From an uncultured Burkholderiales bacterium (GTDB lineage Bacteria > Pseudomonadota > Gammaproteobacteria > Burkholderiales > Burkholderiaceae_C), in contig CAIRBP010000028.1 in the NCBI GenBank assembly GCA_903876885.1, forward strand, positions 1-40,228: DNA of 40,228 bases, given 5' to 3'. The notes beneath the pieces were generated by a model. It was not told the origin of the DNA, did no database searches, and saw nothing but the letters and a program-made list of their open reading frames with translations. The position numbers were made by a program, and so were the translations under genes. This document shows positions 1-9,406 of this stretch, in pieces; the first letter of the stretch is position 1; every line of letters begins with the position of its first letter.

Positions 1-198
1 CTGGATAGACTATTTCTTGGGAGGCGACGATAGGGTCATTTTTTTCTTGATGTCTTGATTAAAGTCTTACTAAAATGGTTCGAAGCGTTAACATAACACG
101 GAAGTTAGCGATGTTTAGGGTAATGATGTTCTTATAACTATTATTCAATTTCAAAGCGCAGTTCTTCTCTTTTTGAACAATTTTTTTGGGAGTGTAGT
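1..198. other. Left-edge non-coding stretch
   Basis: I see no coding region that can be supported here. The stretch is AT-rich and precedes the nuclease gene, so it probably holds that gene's promoter and leader, but no convincing -35/-10 pair was found. The end of a gene lying outside the window cannot be excluded. Confidence 0.4.
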
Positions 199-1215
199 TT
201 GGTTCAACGCATCCATTTTGTAATTAAGCATTTGAGATTTTGCAAGTCCTGGGCTCGGTTTACCGTTGTGATTCTAAGCTTAGTTGGGGGATTAAGTAGC
301 TCCCTTGCTGTAGATTTGGCGTGGGATTTAGGAGGCAAAGCGCGCGACGAGACAAGGTCTGCGTGTCCTGAGTTTTATGTACAGGGTTTGCAGCCCCGGA
401 TCTTAAATCCTAAGCTTTCCCAAAACATTCGATTGTTATGTTTTTCCAGTTTCGCTGTGGGGTACTCCCCCGTCTCTAGGACTCCGCTGTGGTCCGCTGA
501 GCACCTGAGCCGTGAGTCGCTATCCCGAGCTAGGGGTTTGAAAAGAGTGAATGCATTTCACGAGGAAGAGCGGCTTGCTATGGATGAACGTTCCTTTTTG
601 ACTGATTACGCTCGATCGGGGTTTGACAGGGGGCACATGAGTCCCTCAGCGGACCAACCTACCGAACAAGCTCAGCAAGACAGTTTCTCTTTGGCTAATA
701 TGGTTCCTCAAAATCCGAATAACAACCGAAATTTGTGGGAGGGTATTGAGAGTGCAACTCGCACTTGGGCTAAATCAACAGGGGATTTGTATATCATTAC
801 TGGACCGCTTTTCATCGGTTCATCGATTGAGCAATTACATGAGCGTGTTATGGTGCCGACTCATTTGTTTAAGATTATCTATGACCCGACGCGTAACGCC
901 GCAGCGGCGTATTTGGTTCTTAATAAAGACACAGATGAATACTCAGTTATCAGTCTTGAGGAGTTGAGCAAAATATCTGGAATCGATTTCTTACCAATGT
1001 TAAATTCAACCGAACAGCATGCCAAAATTGACTTGCCTTCTCCAACGCCTCACAATTCGCGATCACAAACCAATGCAAATTCAGGTTTTAGTCAGCAAAG
1101 CGAGCGAAAAGGACAAGACACTCGTGCCTCGACAACACAGCAAGAGCGCCAAACTAGCTCCGAGTTTCGCCAAGTCGAGCACTTGTTGAAAGAAATAGCT
1201 CGAATGATTAATTGA
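199..1215 (+). CDS. Secreted DNA/RNA non-specific endonuclease (NucA/Serratia nuclease family)
   Basis: Predicted exported, metal-dependent nuclease that cuts DNA and RNA without sequence preference. Residues about 18-38 form a hydrophobic signal peptide after basic residues, with likely cleavage just after the SSSLA stretch. The family active-site motif DRGHM is at residues 143-147; H146 is the expected general base. The downstream block N167-MVPQN-PNNN-NLWEG-E184 supplies the Asn/Glu residues that hold the catalytic metal in this family. Residues about 270-338 are Q/S/T-rich and charged and lie beyond the fold. The start is TTG; the next in-frame Met lies far inside the domain and would lose the signal peptide. 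A small gene follows after 12 bp. The family call is firm; whether the job is nutrient scavenging, defence or competence-related is unknown. Confidence 0.87.
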   Translation: MVQRIHFVIKHLRFCKSWARFTVVILSLVGGLSSSLAVDLAWDLGGKARDETRSACPEFYVQGLQPRILNPKLSQNIRLLCFSSFAVGYSPVSRTPLWSAEHLSRESLSRARGLKRVNAFHEEERLAMDERSFLTDYARSGFDRGHMSPSADQPTEQAQQDSFSLANMVPQNPNNNRNLWEGIESATRTWAKSTGDLYIITGPLFIGSSIEQLHERVMVPTHLFKIIYDPTRNAAAAYLVLNKDTDEYSVISLEELSKISGIDFLPMLNSTEQHAKIDLPSPTPHNSRSQTNANSGFSQQSERKGQDTRASTTQQERQTSSEFRQVEHLLKEIARMIN

Positions 1216-1227
1216 TGGGAATATGAG

Positions 1228-1503
1228 ATGACGCAAAATCGAGCAAAAGACAACGAAATCAGCTTTTTACCTTTTGGTAATGAATCCCAGGTCATAACTG
1301 TTGGCTCACTTCAAGTAGAGAACAGATTGGACCGGGTGAGTTTGACTGGGAATTTGGACATAACAAAGGACAAGTTGGGCCTAGAGAAGGCCTTGGAGTT
1401 AAAGGGCTTGCTTGATGGTGTTGTTCAATCCCTTCAACGGGAGGACCTAAGCGAGACTATCCGGTATGAACCTACAAGCCCTATTAAGAATCCTTTTAAC
1501 TGA
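1228..1503 (+). CDS. Hypothetical 91-residue protein behind the nuclease gene
   Basis: I do not recognise this protein. It starts at an ATG 12 bp after the nuclease stop with a GGGA element about nine bases upstream, so co-transcription is likely. There is no signal peptide or membrane segment, which suggests it stays in the cytoplasm. The sequence is charged, with a middle part (LDITKDKLGLEKALELKGLL) predicted helical. The next 250 bases to the phasin gene are AT-rich with no obvious terminator. The position behind a secreted nuclease allows the guess of a small accessory or inhibitor protein, but nothing in the sequence proves it. It could also be a chance reading frame. Confidence 0.55.
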   Translation: MTQNRAKDNEISFLPFGNESQVITVGSLQVENRLDRVSLTGNLDITKDKLGLEKALELKGLLDGVVQSLQREDLSETIRYEPTSPIKNPFN

Positions 1504-1755
1504 TTTTTTGAATTAAATAGTTTTAATTTTTTTATTCTTTTCTACCTGTAATTTCAATCTCATTGCATAAATGCCTTTGCTTAGGAATTAGTCTCTAGTC
1601 TCTAAAATTAGCTGTTGCGAGCAAAAGCCATTTCATTTGTTCCGGGTTATCCCTATACTCATCAACATGCTAGGAAATTGGAACGAAGAATCCAAACTTA
1701 GCCTAGGTTGGATATCTTTTAGACTTTTAAATTATTAACATAACGGAGCTTTCAA

Positions 1756-2331
1756 ATGACAATGACACCAGAACAAATCGTAGCCGCGAATAAGGCAAGC
1801 ATCGAAACTTTAGTTGGTCTAACCAATAAAGCAGTTGCAGGCGTAGAACAATTAATCGAACTCAATTTAGCCGCAACTAAGGCAGCAATGGAAGACACCC
1901 ATTCACATACGAATGCAGCATTGAGTGCCAAAGATAGCCAAGAATTGCTTGCCCTTCAAGCGAGCATTTTCCAACCTTTTGCAGAAAAGGTAGCTAATTA
2001 CAACCGTCACTTGTATGACATTGCGTCTGGTACTAGCTCTGACTTTAGTCATATGGTTGAGAGCAAAATCGCTGAGGCTCAGGAAAACTTTCACAGCTTG
2101 TTTGACAACATGGCTAAGAACGCACCAGCTGGATCTGAGACTGCAGTGTCAGCATTCAAAACAGCTATCGCTAGCGGTAACCAAGCGTTAGAGCAAGTTC
2201 AAAAGGCCGTTAAACAAGCTTCCGAATTGGCAGAAAATAATTTCAAAACAATGGCCAACACTGCTATGACTGCTGCTCAACATGCATCTCCAGCACCAGC
2301 TGCAAAGACATCAAGGAAGCGTACCTCCTAA
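1756..2331 (+). CDS. phaP: Phasin family protein (PHA granule-associated)
   Basis: Phasins coat polyhydroxyalkanoate granules and control their number and size. The 191-residue length, the absence of Cys and Trp, and the almost continuous amphipathic helix rich in A, Q, E, K and N match the Burkholderiales phasin family. The N-terminus (PEQIVAANKASIETLVGL) and the segment around FQPFAEKVANYNRHLYDI are typical. The C-terminus is Ala/Pro-rich and ends in a basic tail (SRKR), often seen in phasins. Translation starts at an ATG preceded by CGGAGC at a good distance. A strong intrinsic terminator follows, so this is probably a one-gene transcript. No PHA synthase is present in the window. Confidence 0.88.
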   Translation: MTMTPEQIVAANKASIETLVGLTNKAVAGVEQLIELNLAATKAAMEDTHSHTNAALSAKDSQELLALQASIFQPFAEKVANYNRHLYDIASGTSSDFSHMVESKIAEAQENFHSLFDNMAKNAPAGSETAVSAFKTAIASGNQALEQVQKAVKQASELAENNFKTMANTAMTAAQHASPAPAAKTSRKRTS

Positions 2332-2393
2332 GCACTTAAGGATTAAATCCTGTAAGGGTTAAGGCCTTTGCAGGTTTCATCTCCTACTCCAAC

Positions 2394-2424
2394 AATGCCC
2401 GTCTTTGACGGGCATTTTCGTTTT
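2394..2424 (+). terminator. Intrinsic terminator of the phasin gene
   Basis: A perfect 10-bp stem (2394-2403 with 2407-2416, GC-rich core GCCCGTC/GACGGGC) with a three-base loop runs into a T-rich tail (TTTTCGTTTT). It lies 63 bp after the phasin stop codon. Confidence 0.92.
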
Positions 2425-2510
2425 AACAGGAGTTTTCGCTTAATCTTGTAAGTTGTAGCCGCCAGTTCTCACTGAACTAAAATTGGCACTTTAATCAAAT
2501 TAGGTTTCAA

Positions 2511-3629
2511 GTGGAACAAGTCGATGCTGTAGTAATAGGGGCTGGAGTTGTGGGTTTAGCTGTCGCCAGAGCGGTTACCGCTGAGTTGCTCAAGCAAACG
2601 GATGCGCCAGCAGTATACGTTTTAGAGAAAGAAAGTAGCATCGGCACTCAAACTAGCTCAAGAAACAGCGAGGTCATACACGCCGGCATTTACTATCCAC
2701 AAAATTCTCTAAAAGCGCAGTTGTGCGTCAAAGGCAGACAGCTACTTTACGCCTATTTAGAGGAGCGCAATGTCCCGCATCAGCGCCTGGGTAAGTTGAT
2801 TGTTGCCGTCACCGCAGAGCAAGACAAAATGTTGGCTGGTATAAAAGAGCGTGCAGAAAAGAACGGCGTGATGGATTTGATTTTTTTGAGCAAGCAAGAG
2901 GCCCAGGCCTTAGAGCCAGAGTTGATGTGCACTTCGGCGCTTTTGTCGCCGAGCACAGGGATCTTGGACACGCACAGTTATATGCTCTGTCTTCAAGGGG
3001 ACTTGGAAAACGCGGGTGGAGTCGTTGTCTTTCAAACCGAAGTTGTATCAGCGGTTTGTACCCCTGGAAATATAGAACTACGTACGCAAAGCGGAGACAC
3101 CATAGACGCAAAGAGGGTGATTAATTGTTCGGGAATCACAGCGCCCATATTGGCTAAAAACTTCAAGGGCGCTGAAAATACGAAAGTCCCCGAAGCTTAC
3201 TACTGCAAAGGAAATTATTTCCTACTTCAGGGCAAGTCTCCATTTAAGCGTTTGATCTATCCGGTCCCTGAGGCAGCAGGTTTGGGCGTACATTTAACTC
3301 TAGATTTGGGTGGTCAGGCTAAATTCGGTCCTGATGTGGAGTGGGTCAAAGATCCTACAGAGTTAACAGTAAATCCGCGGCGAGGGGACCTTTTTTATGA
3401 TGCGGTGAGAACTTATTGGCCAGCATTGCCCGATGCAGCATTAATTCCCGGGTACGCTGGGATAAGACCTAAAATCAATTCAGCGAACGAAAAATCTGAG
3501 GATTTTAGAATTCTGGATGCGCTAGACCATAAAATTCCAGGACTCATTCATTTATTAGGTATTGAGTCGCCGGGAATTACGAGTTCATTATCCATAGCCA
3601 ATGAGGTGGTTAAAAGGCTGTTTCAATAG
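2511..3629 (+). CDS. lhgO: L-2-hydroxyglutarate oxidase-like FAD-dependent oxidoreductase
   Basis: Predicted flavoprotein of the DAO superfamily that oxidises L-2-hydroxyglutarate to 2-oxoglutarate and passes electrons to the quinone pool. The Rossmann motif GAGVVG is at residues 10-15. The L2HGDH signature around SRNSEVIHAGIYYP is at residues 50-63. The C-terminal block PGYAGIRPK, followed by LGIESPGITSSL, is the typical second FAD-contacting region. Length (372) suits the family (about 370-400). The start is GTG at 2511; there is no ATG that would keep the nucleotide-binding fold. The gene converges with pyrD, stops 17 bp apart. A related hydroxy-acid or amino-acid oxidase specificity is possible, because substrate residues cannot be assigned by eye. 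Confidence 0.82.
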   Translation: MEQVDAVVIGAGVVGLAVARAVTAELLKQTDAPAVYVLEKESSIGTQTSSRNSEVIHAGIYYPQNSLKAQLCVKGRQLLYAYLEERNVPHQRLGKLIVAVTAEQDKMLAGIKERAEKNGVMDLIFLSKQEAQALEPELMCTSALLSPSTGILDTHSYMLCLQGDLENAGGVVVFQTEVVSAVCTPGNIELRTQSGDTIDAKRVINCSGITAPILAKNFKGAENTKVPEAYYCKGNYFLLQGKSPFKRLIYPVPEAAGLGVHLTLDLGGQAKFGPDVEWVKDPTELTVNPRRGDLFYDAVRTYWPALPDAALIPGYAGIRPKINSANEKSEDFRILDALDHKIPGLIHLLGIESPGITSSLSIANEVVKRLFQ

Positions 3630-3646
3630 CTTGTATTTAAACCGGA

Positions 3647-4765
3647 CTACTTGGCTTTAACGGCGTGTGCAACTTCACTAATAAGTCCAGGGCCACGGTA
3701 TATGAGGCCGGTGTATATCTGTACCAAGTTGGCGCCTGCCTCTAATTTTTCTTTAGCGTCTGTGCCAGAGCAGATTCCTCCTACTCCAATGATTGCGAAA
3801 TCCGGTCCCAAGCGCTCTCTCATGGCTTTGATCACCTTGTTGCTAGACTTGAGAACGGGTGCTCCAGATAACCCCCCGGCCTCATTTGCATGATTAAAAC
3901 CTTGGACTGCGTCTCTGGATAAAGTAGTATTGGTTGCAATAAGTCCCCATGACTGAGCTTGACTTTGTTCTTGTGTTGATCTGTCAGGAGAGCTTACTTT
4001 CAATAGAGTGTTTGCAATCACCTCGATTTGCGCGTCGTCAAGGTCGGGCGCAATTTTTAAAAATAAAGGGACGTGCTTATTATGAATTTTATGCAGATTC
4101 AAGCGTTCGCGCTCTAAGGTCATCAGCAGTCCTTCCAAGGCCTCGTCATTTTGAAGGGAGCGAAGATTCTTTGTGTTGGGGCTTGAGATGTTTATCGTTA
4201 TGTAGTCTGCATACGCATAAACATCCCTCAAACAAATGAGATAGTCATTCGCAGCGTCTTCAATTGGAGTGGACGCATTTTTTCCAATATTTAATCCAAG
4301 AAGCATTGGATTTGCATCTTCTGACTTTGGCTTGGTGGTTTTATATTTCGCTACTTTGACATTATTGATAAATGCTTGAGTCCCCAGATTGTTAAATCCT
4401 AGCCGATTAATCAAAGCCGTTTTCTCAGAAATTCTGAACATTCTTGGCTTTGGGTTGCCACCTTGTGCAAGTGGGGTGACTGTGCCAACCTCAACAAAGC
4501 CAAAACCCATTGCACTGAAGGCATCGATGCATGCGGCGTTCTTATCCAGCCCAGCGGCTAGGCCGACTTTATTTGGAAATTTGAGTCCGAGCAACTGAAC
4601 TGGATCTTGTGTGGGGGCACTGCTGTAAATGCTTCTTAAGGGAGTATTTTGAGAAAACCGAAGAAAAGCCAGCGTCAAATCATGAGCTCGCTCAGGATCA
4701 AGGCTAAAAAGTGCTGGACGGACCAAGTAACGATAGAAAAAATTTTGAATTGAAGTGGAGAACAT
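3647..4765 (-). CDS. pyrD: Dihydroorotate dehydrogenase (quinone), class 2
   Basis: Fourth step of pyrimidine synthesis: oxidation of dihydroorotate to orotate with FMN, electrons going to quinone at the inner membrane. The class 2 features are an N-terminal amphipathic extension (residues 1-45), the FMN site [12 protein letters not shown], and the catalytic loop [12 protein letters not shown], whose serines (194/195) replace the Cys of class 1 enzymes. The phosphate-binding end [21 protein letters not shown] is also present. Length of 372 is slightly above the usual 335-350; the excess is mostly inserts near residues 135-150 ([12 protein letters not shown]) and 270-285. It is divergent from rpiA with 67 bp between start codons. 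Confidence 0.95.
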   Translation of the reverse strand: MFSTSIQNFFYRYLVRPALFSLDPERAHDLTLAFLRFSQNTPLRSIYSSAPTQDPVQLLGLKFPNKVGLAAGLDKNAACIDAFSAMGFGFVEVGTVTPLAQGGNPKPRMFRISEKTALINRLGFNNLGTQAFINNVKVAKYKTTKPKSEDANPMLLGLNIGKNASTPIEDAANDYLICLRDVYAYADYITINISSPNTKNLRSLQNDEALEGLLMTLERERLNLHKIHNKHVPLFLKIAPDLDDAQIEVIANTLLKVSSPDRSTQEQSQAQSWGLIATNTTLSRDAVQGFNHANEAGGLSGAPVLKSSNKVIKAMRERLGPDFAIIGVGGICSGTDAKEKLEAGANLVQIYTGLIYRGPGLISEVAHAVKAK

Positions 4766-4832
4766 CGGATAATGTAGCTGGTTTTAAATTAGTCCCAATT
4801 CTCTCAGAAGTTTTGAAAGTTATCCTTGTATC

Positions 4833-5570
4833 ATGTCAACTCAAACCCCTAATTCCACAAAAGCCACTAGCTCCCCAAAATCCACTTCGCTGTCTCAAGA
4901 CGAGCTCAAAGCGCTTGTTGGAGCGCAGGCTTTAAAGTACGTCAAACCCGGGGATATTATCGGTGTAGGTACAGGCTCAACAGTGAATCATTTCATCAAA
5001 GCCCTGGGTGCAGATCAGGCTCTTTGTAAAAGTCTCAAAGGTGCAGTCTCAAGTTCACAAGCAACAACTGCACTGCTCAACAATCTGGGCGTCCCAGTGT
5101 TGGAGACCTCAAGCGTTGATTCTTTGAGCATCTATATCGACGGTGCAGATGAAATCGATCACTTTGGATGCATGATCAAAGGTGGTGGGGCCGCATTAAC
5201 TAGAGAAAAAATTGTGGCCTCGTTAGCGAAAACTTTTATTTGCATTGCAGACGAATCAAAGTTAGTTCAAACTTTAGGGCAATTTCCGCTACCCGTAGAG
5301 ATTATTCCCATGGCTGCCTCACAGTTAATCCGCAGCTTCAGTGCTATCGGAGGGAGCGCTAAACTAAGGCTTAATAATAATCAGCCTTTGGTCACCGATA
5401 ACGGACAATTTATTTTGGATGTCCATGGACTGCAGATCAAAGATCCGAAGGCCTTTGAGAGTATGGTGAGCCAATGGGCGGGAGTTGTGACGGTTGGCGT
5501 TTTTGCTTTTCAAAAGGCAAGCCTGTGTTTGTTGGCCACTACCGAAGGAGTTAAGACTATCGAATTTTGA
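4833..5570 (+). CDS. rpiA: Ribose-5-phosphate isomerase A
   Basis: Interconverts ribose 5-phosphate and ribulose 5-phosphate in the non-oxidative pentose phosphate pathway. Phosphate-binding GTGST is at residues 46-50, the DGADE motif at 103-107, and the KGGGAALTREK catalytic block at 116-126. The protein has 245 residues against about 220 in the family; the excess is a Ser/Thr/Lys-rich N-terminal tail of some 22 residues. No good Shine-Dalgarno precedes the ATG at 4833, so the true start could be a later non-ATG codon. The 3' end converges on prlC with 26 bp between the stops. Confidence 0.94.
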   Translation: MSTQTPNSTKATSSPKSTSLSQDELKALVGAQALKYVKPGDIIGVGTGSTVNHFIKALGADQALCKSLKGAVSSSQATTALLNNLGVPVLETSSVDSLSIYIDGADEIDHFGCMIKGGGAALTREKIVASLAKTFICIADESKLVQTLGQFPLPVEIIPMAASQLIRSFSAIGGSAKLRLNNNQPLVTDNGQFILDVHGLQIKDPKAFESMVSQWAGVVTVGVFAFQKASLCLLATTEGVKTIEF

Positions 5571-5596
5571 AATCGGAACTTATACCGATGCTCAAA

Positions 5597-7675
5597 TCAG
5601 GAAATTGCCTCTTGAGTCTCTAACATGCCTTGGTGGCGCATTAAGGCATCAAGCTCTGGCTCTCTTCCCCTAAAGGCCTTAAAGGATTCGATCGCTGGAC
5701 GAGAGCTACCGACTTCGAGTATGTTCATTCTGTACTTTCTACCGGTCTGCACATTCGCTTCTCCATTACTGAGAGCCGTTTCTTCGAAAGCCGCGTAAGC
5801 GTCTGCGCTGAGCACCTCAGCCCACTTGTAACTATAGTAGCCAGCGGCGTAACCACCGGCAAATATATGACTAAAACTGTGCGGTGTTCTACTCCACTCT
5901 GGAGTTGAAAGCACGGCTATCTCTGTCCTTAGATCGTTTAAAACTTTCATAAATGAGCTTGAATCATTGGGATTGCTTTTGAGGAGGGCGGAGCTGTGTA
6001 GTTTCATATCAAATAGAGAAAACTCGACTTGCCGAAGGGTTTGCATTCCACTTTGAAAGTTCTTTGCTGCAATCATTTTGTCGTAAAGCGTTCTAGGGAG
6101 TTTCTCGCCAGTTTGGATATGCTCGGTCAAGTCTTGAAGAACAGACCACTCCCAGCAAAAGTTCTCCATGAATTGACTTGGTAGTTCTACAGCGTCCCAC
6201 TCTACTCCAGAGATTCCGGAGACGTCGCGCTCGTCAATTTGTGTTAACAGATGATGCAGACCATGTCCAAATTCGTGGAAGAGGGTGATCACATCGTCAT
6301 GGGTTAAAAGAGGTGGTGCACCGTTTACGCCCTCGGCAAAGTTGCATACGAGGTGAGCAACCGGAGTTTGTAGGTGCTGGTTGTCTGGTCGTAACCAACG
6401 TGCTCTCACGTCGTCCATCCACGCTCCGCCGCGCTTGCCTGCTCGGGCACCAGGATCAAGGTAAAACTGCCCCACCAGTACACCCTCACGCTCTATTTTG
6501 AAAAATTCAACGCCAGAGTGCCAGACAGGGGCGGTATCCTTTTTTATGTTAACTTCGAAAAGCTTCTCAACAATCTTAAACAGACCGCTTAGCACCTTTG
6601 GAGCGGGGAAGTATGCTTTCAATTCTTGATCACTAAAAGAGTAACGCTGCTCCTTTAACTTCTCAGAAATATAAGTCCAGTCCCAAGAGTTTGGATTTTC
6701 TAGGTGTAGAACATCTTTAGCAAAAGTTTTTAATTCTTGCACGTCCTTTAGCGCGTATGGCCTAGCACGCTTAGCAAGGGTGTAGAGGAAGTCAATGACC
6801 TGCGCTGGTGTATCTGCCATTTTTGTCGCAAGTGATAACTCTGCGTAATTCTTAAATCCAAGCAGTCTGGCCTCTTCTGCACGCAACTCAAGGGTCTCAA
6901 TAATGATTGCGGTATTGTCAAACTGTCGAGCATTTTCATCGCTTTGTTCTGATGCACGCGTTACGAAAGCGCGGTAAATACGCTCGCGCAGGGAGGATGA
7001 ATCAGCGTATTGCATGATGGGGAAATAACACGGCATCTTAAGATTGAGTAGGTGACCTTTTAACCCCTTCTCTTGCGCAGCTTTAGAGGTGCTTGCTTTG
7101 ACGTCATCGGGAACCCCTCGCATTTCCTCTTCACTGGCAAGGTATGACCAACTGTCAGTCGCATCAAGGACGTTTTCGCTAAATTTTTGCGAAAGCTCTG
7201 ACAGGCGAGATTGAATTTGAGCGAACCTATCCTTTTCTGCGCCTTTAAGCTCTGCCCCAGAGAGCTTAAAGCCTTTAAGCGCTTTGCTAAGTGCCTGCGC
7301 TTGAACGGAGTTGAGTGACTCAGGGGCAATGCCCTTGTACTTTTGGTACAAAGCTTCATTACTCCCCATAGCTGTCCAAAAATCTGTAACTTTTGGGAGT
7401 GCTTCGTTGTAGGCAGATCTTAATTCTGGATTATCTGCAACGCTATTGAGATGACTAACCGCGCCCCATGCCCGTCCTAGTTTCTCTGTACTTACATCTA
7501 AGACCTCAGCAATTCGTGTCCATTCGGCCGGAAAAGTATCTTGAGTTACCTTCTCAAGTGCAATTTGTGCGTTTGCTATGAGAAGCTCAATGCTTTGGGT
7601 AACCTGATCCGGTGTTATTTGGTCGAATAGGGGGAGGTCATCAAAGTTGAGTAAGGCGCTGGTTGTTGACGTCAT
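5597..7675 (-). CDS. prlC: Oligopeptidase A (M3 family zinc metallopeptidase)
   Basis: Cytoplasmic zinc peptidase that degrades short peptides, including cleaved signal peptides. The zinc site HEFGH is at residues 467-471, and the third ligand is expected in the WDAVELPSQ block (E497). The usual C-terminal substrate loop containing IFAGGYAAGYYSYKWAE is present. Length 692 matches the family (about 680-700). It is 59 bp downstream of folD on the same strand with no terminator seen between them, so the two may be co-transcribed. There is no clear Shine-Dalgarno before its ATG. Confidence 0.95.
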   Translation of the reverse strand: MTSTTSALLNFDDLPLFDQITPDQVTQSIELLIANAQIALEKVTQDTFPAEWTRIAEVLDVSTEKLGRAWGAVSHLNSVADNPELRSAYNEALPKVTDFWTAMGSNEALYQKYKGIAPESLNSVQAQALSKALKGFKLSGAELKGAEKDRFAQIQSRLSELSQKFSENVLDATDSWSYLASEEEMRGVPDDVKASTSKAAQEKGLKGHLLNLKMPCYFPIMQYADSSSLRERIYRAFVTRASEQSDENARQFDNTAIIIETLELRAEEARLLGFKNYAELSLATKMADTPAQVIDFLYTLAKRARPYALKDVQELKTFAKDVLHLENPNSWDWTYISEKLKEQRYSFSDQELKAYFPAPKVLSGLFKIVEKLFEVNIKKDTAPVWHSGVEFFKIEREGVLVGQFYLDPGARAGKRGGAWMDDVRARWLRPDNQHLQTPVAHLVCNFAEGVNGAPPLLTHDDVITLFHEFGHGLHHLLTQIDERDVSGISGVEWDAVELPSQFMENFCWEWSVLQDLTEHIQTGEKLPRTLYDKMIAAKNFQSGMQTLRQVEFSLFDMKLHSSALLKSNPNDSSSFMKVLNDLRTEIAVLSTPEWSRTPHSFSHIFAGGYAAGYYSYKWAEVLSADAYAAFEETALSNGEANVQTGRKYRMNILEVGSSRPAIESFKAFRGREPELDALMRHQGMLETQEAIS

Positions 7676-7734
7676 AACATTAAGGGGGGAGGTTTTTAAG
7701 ATAGGTTATGTGAAGAGTAGGCTGGAATATTAAA

Positions 7735-8589
7735 TTACGGTATAAGCGTTTTTTGTGCAGCGTCTAGCGTATTTTGTAAAAGCATGGTAATGGTCATTGG
7801 GCCCACCCCACCTGGCACGGGAGTGATGTAGGAGGCTACAGCGCTAACTGCTTCAAAGTCAACGTCTCCACAAAGTTTTCCGTGATCGTCCCGGTTCATT
7901 CCGACGTCAATGACAACTGCTCCGGGCTTTACCATATCACTGGTTAATAGGTTTACCCGTCCAACTGCGGCAACGATTACATCAGCTTGTAGTGTTATTT
8001 CCTTCAAATTAACAGTAGCACTATGACAAATAGTTACGGTTGCATTTTTATCCAAAAGCATTAATGCCATAGGTTTGCCGACGATATGGGAACGACCAAT
8101 TACTACAGCGTGTTTGCCCTTTAAATCATAGTTAATACTCTCTAACATTTTCATACAGCCAAAGGGTGTACACGGCCAAAACCCTGGCAACCCTTTAACC
8201 AACGCACCTGCACTTGAGATGTGAAATCCGTCTACATCTTTACTCGGATCAATTGCCTCAATCACTCGAGTTGAATCGATGTGTTTTGGAAGAGGGAGTT
8301 GGACTAATATGCCGTGTATCTTTGGATTTGCATTAAGTGAATGAATGTGTTTAAGAAGCTCCGCCTCGCTTATATCGGAAGGATAGGTATCCAGAGTTGA
8401 AAAAAAACCAACCTCCTCACAAGCTTTAACCTTGTTGCGAACATATACCTGACTAGCCGGATTCTCACCCACTAACACAACACTCAGACCCGGTATTACG
8501 CCTTTTGAGCTGAGTACTTTAACCCTTTGGGTAACGCTGTTCCTAATAATTTTGGAGAGTTCGGTGCCACTGATCAGTTTTGCGCGCAT
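7735..8589 (-). CDS. folD: Bifunctional methylenetetrahydrofolate dehydrogenase / cyclohydrolase
   Basis: Converts 5,10-methylene-THF to 10-formyl-THF in one-carbon metabolism, using NADP+. The catalytic Tyr49 and Lys53 are in [13 protein letters not shown]. The folate-site motif QLPLPKH is at 97-103, KDVDGFH at 117-123, and the signature [18 protein letters not shown] is near the C-terminus. The NADP-binding loop reads [13 protein letters not shown]. The 284-residue length is standard. The gene lies between the two-component regulator and prlC, an arrangement I recall from other Burkholderiales. No strong Shine-Dalgarno is visible upstream of the ATG. Confidence 0.96.
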   Translation of the reverse strand: MRAKLISGTELSKIIRNSVTQRVKVLSSKGVIPGLSVVLVGENPASQVYVRNKVKACEEVGFFSTLDTYPSDISEAELLKHIHSLNANPKIHGILVQLPLPKHIDSTRVIEAIDPSKDVDGFHISSAGALVKGLPGFWPCTPFGCMKMLESINYDLKGKHAVVIGRSHIVGKPMALMLLDKNATVTICHSATVNLKEITLQADVIVAAVGRVNLLTSDMVKPGAVVIDVGMNRDDHGKLCGDVDFEAVSAVASYITPVPGGVGPMTITMLLQNTLDAAQKTLIP

Positions 8590-8651
8590 AAATAAAAATG
8601 GTGATGTGAGTATTGGTGAAACTTAAGTGTTTAAATTTGAAACACAAATGC

Positions 8652-8704
8652 AAAAAAATAAAGCTCCAACCAAACACTGCTCGTAGCAAGAATCAGTTGA
8701 AGCT
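8652..8704 (-). terminator. Probable intrinsic terminator after the response regulator gene
   Basis: Read on the minus strand, AGCTTCAACT pairs with GGTTGGAGCT (two G-U pairs; plus-strand 8695-8704 with 8662-8671), with a small inner TGC/GCA stem. A T-rich run TTTATTTTTTTG follows. It lies about 70 bp after the regulator stop and would separate that transcript from folD. Confidence 0.7.
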
Positions 8705-8776
8705 CAATCACTTATTCAGTAAGACAGGGGGTGGGCAGTTTACAGAGCACAAACTCCCTATTGAATTTCTCTGGCT

Positions 8777-9406
8777 TTAAGCGGGCTTTGATCCCGTTTG
8801 ACCTAGAGCAATTTTTAATAGATCTGCAACGGTATTAGCGTTTAGTTTTTCCATGATATTTGCACGGTGAGCCTCAACAGTTTTAATGCTAATGCCTAAG
8901 TCATCGGCAATTTGCTTGTTCAGCCTGCCAGCTACGATTCGCTCAAGAACCTGTGATTCACGCGTTGTTAACTTTGAGATTAATGCATGCCTTGAGGCTG
9001 CTTGTATGCTTTCTGCAAAGGAATCCTTTGCGGTGGCAAGCATTTTCTCAACCACGCTAACCAATTGCTCTTCATCAAATGGTTTTTGAATGAAGTCTAG
9101 TGCGCCCTTTTTCATCGTGTCCACAGCCATTGGGACGTCCCCGTGACCGGTGATGAAAACGATTGGGAGAGGGGAGTTTCTCTCAATCAAGCGGTCTTGG
9201 AGTTCAAGACCGGTCATCCCTGCCATACGAATGTCAACCAAAACGCAGGCAACCTCTCTGGGGTCATATCGGCCTAAAAAGGTTTCTCCGGAATCGAAAC
9301 AGCGAACACGGTAGTCCTTGCCCTCTAGTAGCCACTGCAGCGAATCACGCACAGCCTCATCATCATCGACTACGTAAACTGTCCCTTTTTTGGGTATTAA
9401 ACTCAT
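8777..9406 (-). CDS. Two-component response regulator, FixJ/LuxR type
   Basis: DNA-binding response regulator of 209 residues. The receiver domain (about 9-125) has the acidic pair DDD at 14-16, phospho-acceptor D58 in VLVDIRMAGMTG, and the Thr/Lys switch residues in FITGHGD and FIQKPFD. The C-terminal LuxR-type helix-turn-helix occupies about 140-200, with LTTRESQVLERIVAG and KTVEAHRANIMEKL. It overlaps the sensor kinase gene by 4 bp (ATGA), so it is translationally coupled and almost certainly the cognate partner. The target genes are not shown by the sequence; the neighbouring pyruvate dehydrogenase operon is a candidate. It resembles FixJ, TtrR and TodT types, and a specific name is not justified. 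Confidence 0.93.
   Translation of the reverse strand: MSLIPKKGTVYVVDDDEAVRDSLQWLLEGKDYRVRCFDSGETFLGRYDPREVACVLVDIRMAGMTGLELQDRLIERNSPLPIVFITGHGDVPMAVDTMKKGALDFIQKPFDEEQLVSVVEKMLATAKDSFAESIQAASRHALISKLTTRESQVLERIVAGRLNKQIADDLGISIKTVEAHRANIMEKLNANTVADLLKIALGQTGSKPA

Noticed and set aside
1575-1584. GCAT-AA-ATGC half-palindrome upstream of the phasin gene as a PhaR site
   Set aside because: The match to any known PhaR target is too weak and the palindrome too short to exclude chance.
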